A stretch of DNA of 64,000 nt from Gigaspora rosea. Taxonomy: Eukaryota; Glomeromycota; Glomeromycetes; Diversisporales; Gigasporaceae. Below, piece after piece: positions 61,498 to 64,000 of the stretch; within the stretch, counting starts at the first letter, position 1; each line of letters opens with the position of its first letter. The notes beneath the pieces were generated by a model. The model made no database searches. It saw nothing but the letters and a program-made list of their open reading frames with translations, and had not been told where the DNA came from. The DNA lies in contig QKWP01000066.1 of NCBI GenBank assembly GCA_003550325.1, forward strand, positions 354,240 to 418,239. Direction: 5' to 3'. Position numbers and translations under genes: made by a program.

Positions 61498-64000
61498 TTA
61501 GAAAACTTTGATACCCAATTTTTGTGCCAATGTTACGGCCTTTTCATTTTTAGAATCGGCTGAAAGCTTCAAATATCTTTCACCTTTTACAGAATCTTTT
61601 GGAACCACTTTCCCATTTAAATACATGTCAGCTAAAGTATACATGGCGACACTATTTCCATTATCAGCGGCTAATGTTAGATATTTAAGAAATTCTTCAC
61701 GATTCTCTTTTACTCTTGGTAATATACAAGCATAACGAAGTTGTGCATCAGGATGATTTTTATCGGCAGCAATTTTATAAAGTTTCGTGGCTTCTTCTAT
61801 ATCGCATCTCTTTTGTTCATCAGTTCTGTTATCAATATAATAACCTTCGTGTAAATAATAACCTTTCCAATAAATTGCAGATACATTTCCTAATTCAGCA
61901 TTAGCTTCAAAGCATTCCCAAGCTTTTTTTCTATTTTGTTTATCACCGGTTTTATGTAATTTTAAGCCTTCTTCAACTAATAAAATTTGTTCAAAATCTG
62001 AATAATCAGTGATATAACAATCATCGAGTTCTGGCTCCTCTTCACTTAATGGTTTCGAATGGGATTCATCCGATATGTTATTAATGGTTAAAATGGCAGG
62101 ATCTTTACCCGGAACGACTTTTTTAGATAAATTTGATACGTCTATGTAAAGTTGTTCAAGGCTAATTCTTACATCTGGATTATGTTCCCAAGCTATTATA
62201 TAATGTTAAATAAACATATATTATTTTAATTTTTCTAAACTTTAATAAATATTTTGAAATTTATAAAGTCAATATATATACCTTTTTTAATGATAGATAT
62301 AAGATTATTTTGAATATTATCATTTTCATACTCTAAACCTGAAAATACTTTACATTCTTCTCTTTTACCAGCCGTGATCTTGTCAATTATGGATTGCATC
62401 AAATCATCTTCATAAGGAACCTTTTGATAAGTCAGTTCCCATAATAACATACCAAAACTACAAATATAAAGATATATTAGCGATAAGAGAAAAATAATAA
62501 TTATTATTACACTTTGAAAAATCTTGTTTATTATTACCTAAAGATTTCACATTTTTGTGTATATGGGAACAATCCAGCATCGGCCTCTGAAGGTATAGAA
62601 CCCATTTTTTTTTTGTATTTTTGCATTTTCTCAGGAGCCATCCAGTTAAGAAAGTCCATATAATTCTTACTAATATTTGTTGAATTTTGATCGTGCAATC
62701 TTGAATATTGAAAGTTTGCAATTTTTGCCTCAAATGCACGTGTAATCTATTAACTCGTCAAATATAAAAACGATATGAATAATATAATTAATTTGAAAAT
62801 TTCACAAAGATAATGAATGTATTACTCACCATTATATTTTCACATCGAAGATCATGGTGAAAAATTCTGAGTGCTTGTAAAAATACAATTCCACTACAGA
62901 TACCATAAGCAAGATTTGCTTTCGTTTGCCAAGAAATAGGACTCTTTTCATAAATTTTTTTTAAACTCCCTAATTCGGCCCATTCAAATACCATAACATC
63001 CCTGCCATCTAATTTTGATAATCCATAAAATTTAAGAATATTTGTACTTTCACCCAACTTTTCCAATATAGGTAAATAACGGAGTGACGTTTCATATGCT
63101 TTTTTAGCATCTTTATCAGTAGGAATTTTAAAAGATTCACACCCAATTTCTGCACCATTCTTTAATATTCTCTTTACTACTTCACCTCGTCTATCTGATT
63201 CACTACCACAAGCAGGATCTTTTATCATGGCTGAATCAATTTCATGAACTTTTACATCTGGATTATATTTATAACCTCTAGAATCCGGATTTCGAATGTT
63301 CACTTCATGTGAAAGGAATTTAAAATTTTCATCAAATATTGTTTGGATTTTTTCTAGAAACTATTAAAAAAAAAAAATTTGGTTATTTTTTTAGTTATAT
63401 ATGAATATCGATGAATTCACGCAATATATGCAAGTTAATATACCTCTTTCATTATTGTAATATCAGCTTCTAAATATTTATGATCTATTCTTCTTTGTTC
63501 TTCATATGAAACGATCATCGTAAAGTGTAAGTCATTCATACAAGCATCATATTCTTCAGTTAATCGAAAAAAATTTTCTCTAATTTCATTAGCGTTAAGG
63601 TATCGTTTTATACCTTGAATCTGAGAAACTTGTTCCGTATAGATTTTAATATTTTCTAAGGAGTTTTTAAACCTTAAAAAAGCTTCTTGATAAGTTTTAT
63701 CAAGCTTTTCCCCATTTTCTACTCTTTGTTGTAAAATTTTTATTACAGCTTCTGCAGCTATAACCCGATCTTTTAATAATTTACAAATGTTTTTATTACA
63801 TTGAGCTCTTTCAAAGATTTGAATTATTTCATCTATTAATGCTAATGCTGATTCCAACATTGGTATCACCGGTTTAAAAGTCTCACCGATTATTCTAACA
63901 ATAGAATTAGATCTCACTGAATTAACAGCGCTCATTACTTTGTCAAAATACTCTGGTGTGGTTTCAATCTCAACCTTAATTTTCTCAGGTTTATCATCAG
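61498..64000 (-). CDS. MLKL-like helical region + pseudokinase + Sel1 repeats (5' end outside window)
   Basis: Exons: 64000(partial)-63444, 63360-62830, 62746-62538, 62457-62282 and 62192-61498, with introns of 83, 83, 80 and 89 bp and consistent phases. The frame stays open above the ATG at 63935 to the window edge, so the true start is probably outside. From that Met the product is 700 residues. Residues 1-164 are helical and resemble the MLKL N-terminal four-helix domain in layout (NICKLLKDRV, FKNSLENIK, RLTEEYDACMNDL). Residues ~220-480 form a kinase fold with FEWAELGSLKKIY, HHDLRCENIM, WMAPEKM and FGMLLWEL. The DFG is NFQ (352-354), and the lysine of the VAxK position appears as Glu239 (IGCES), so it is a probable pseudokinase. 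The C-terminus (~550-700) has about four Sel1 repeats (AWECFEANAELGNVSAIYWK, YKIAADKNHPDAQLRYA, LTLAADNGNSVAMYTLADMY). Function is inferred: signalling scaffold or a cell-death-type executor. Confidence 0.85.

Noticed and set aside
61201-61498. MLKL-like gene and the kinase array as a single gene
   Set aside because: The former ends in a clear TAA at 61498-61500 after its Sel1 repeats, and no splice route around it is needed or seen.

Overview
This is a very AT-rich eukaryotic window with short (63-89 bp) GT-AG introns, few genes and many transposable-element relics. The best fit is an arbuscular mycorrhizal fungus of the Rhizophagus type (Glomeromycotina). The evidence is a Sel1-repeat pseudokinase, several copies of the kinase N-lobe module with its zinc-ribbon linker typical of Rhizophagus kinase expansions, a MULE transposase with FAR1-like and SWIM zinc fingers, and low-complexity Asp/Asn-rich coding sequence. 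This assignment is inference; no database was searched. Layout: 0-18 kb is gene-poor. It holds degenerate telomere-like repeats, small palindromic and hAT-like elements, three copies of a foldback family built from a TTTCACCGACA word, and a kinase relic split by a 253-bp inverted-repeat insertion. 18.0-19.44 kb (+) carries the only gene that is complete and open in the window: a three-exon gene for a roughly 413-residue acidic, probably nuclear protein of unknown function. 19.5-26.5 kb has palindromes and minisatellites. 26.5-43.9 kb is a strikingly CpG-poor graveyard of nested non-autonomous elements (Tc1-like relic, pogo-like, hAT-like, Mutator-like, TTAA-type). Many have exact terminal inverted repeats (TIRs) and target-site duplications (TSDs). 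44.55-49.53 kb is one 4,965-bp Mutator-like (MULE) transposon with about 41-bp TIRs and a perfect 9-bp TSD. Its single transposase gene (minus strand, seven exons as read here) has two in-frame stops and one frameshift. A 335-bp derivative with the same TIRs and its own perfect 9-bp TSD lies 4.6 kb away. 49.5-57 kb has more elements, an ORF truncated by a hAT end at 52.7 kb, and a 1,833-bp hAT element (perfect 8-bp TSD) containing a solo LTR. 57.5-61.2 kb (minus) is a decayed kinase locus with seven tandemly duplicated exons spaced about 550 bp apart. 61.5-64.0 kb (minus) is a five-exon gene running off the window. It combines an MLKL-like four-helix region, a pseudokinase that lacks the DFG and (apparently) the VAxK lysine, and C-terminal Sel1 repeats. 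The two kinase-type loci suggest local turnover of a signalling family. The surrounding DNA records waves of TIR-element insertion: old CpG-depleted layers, then younger CpG-retaining MULE, hAT and foldback insertions.
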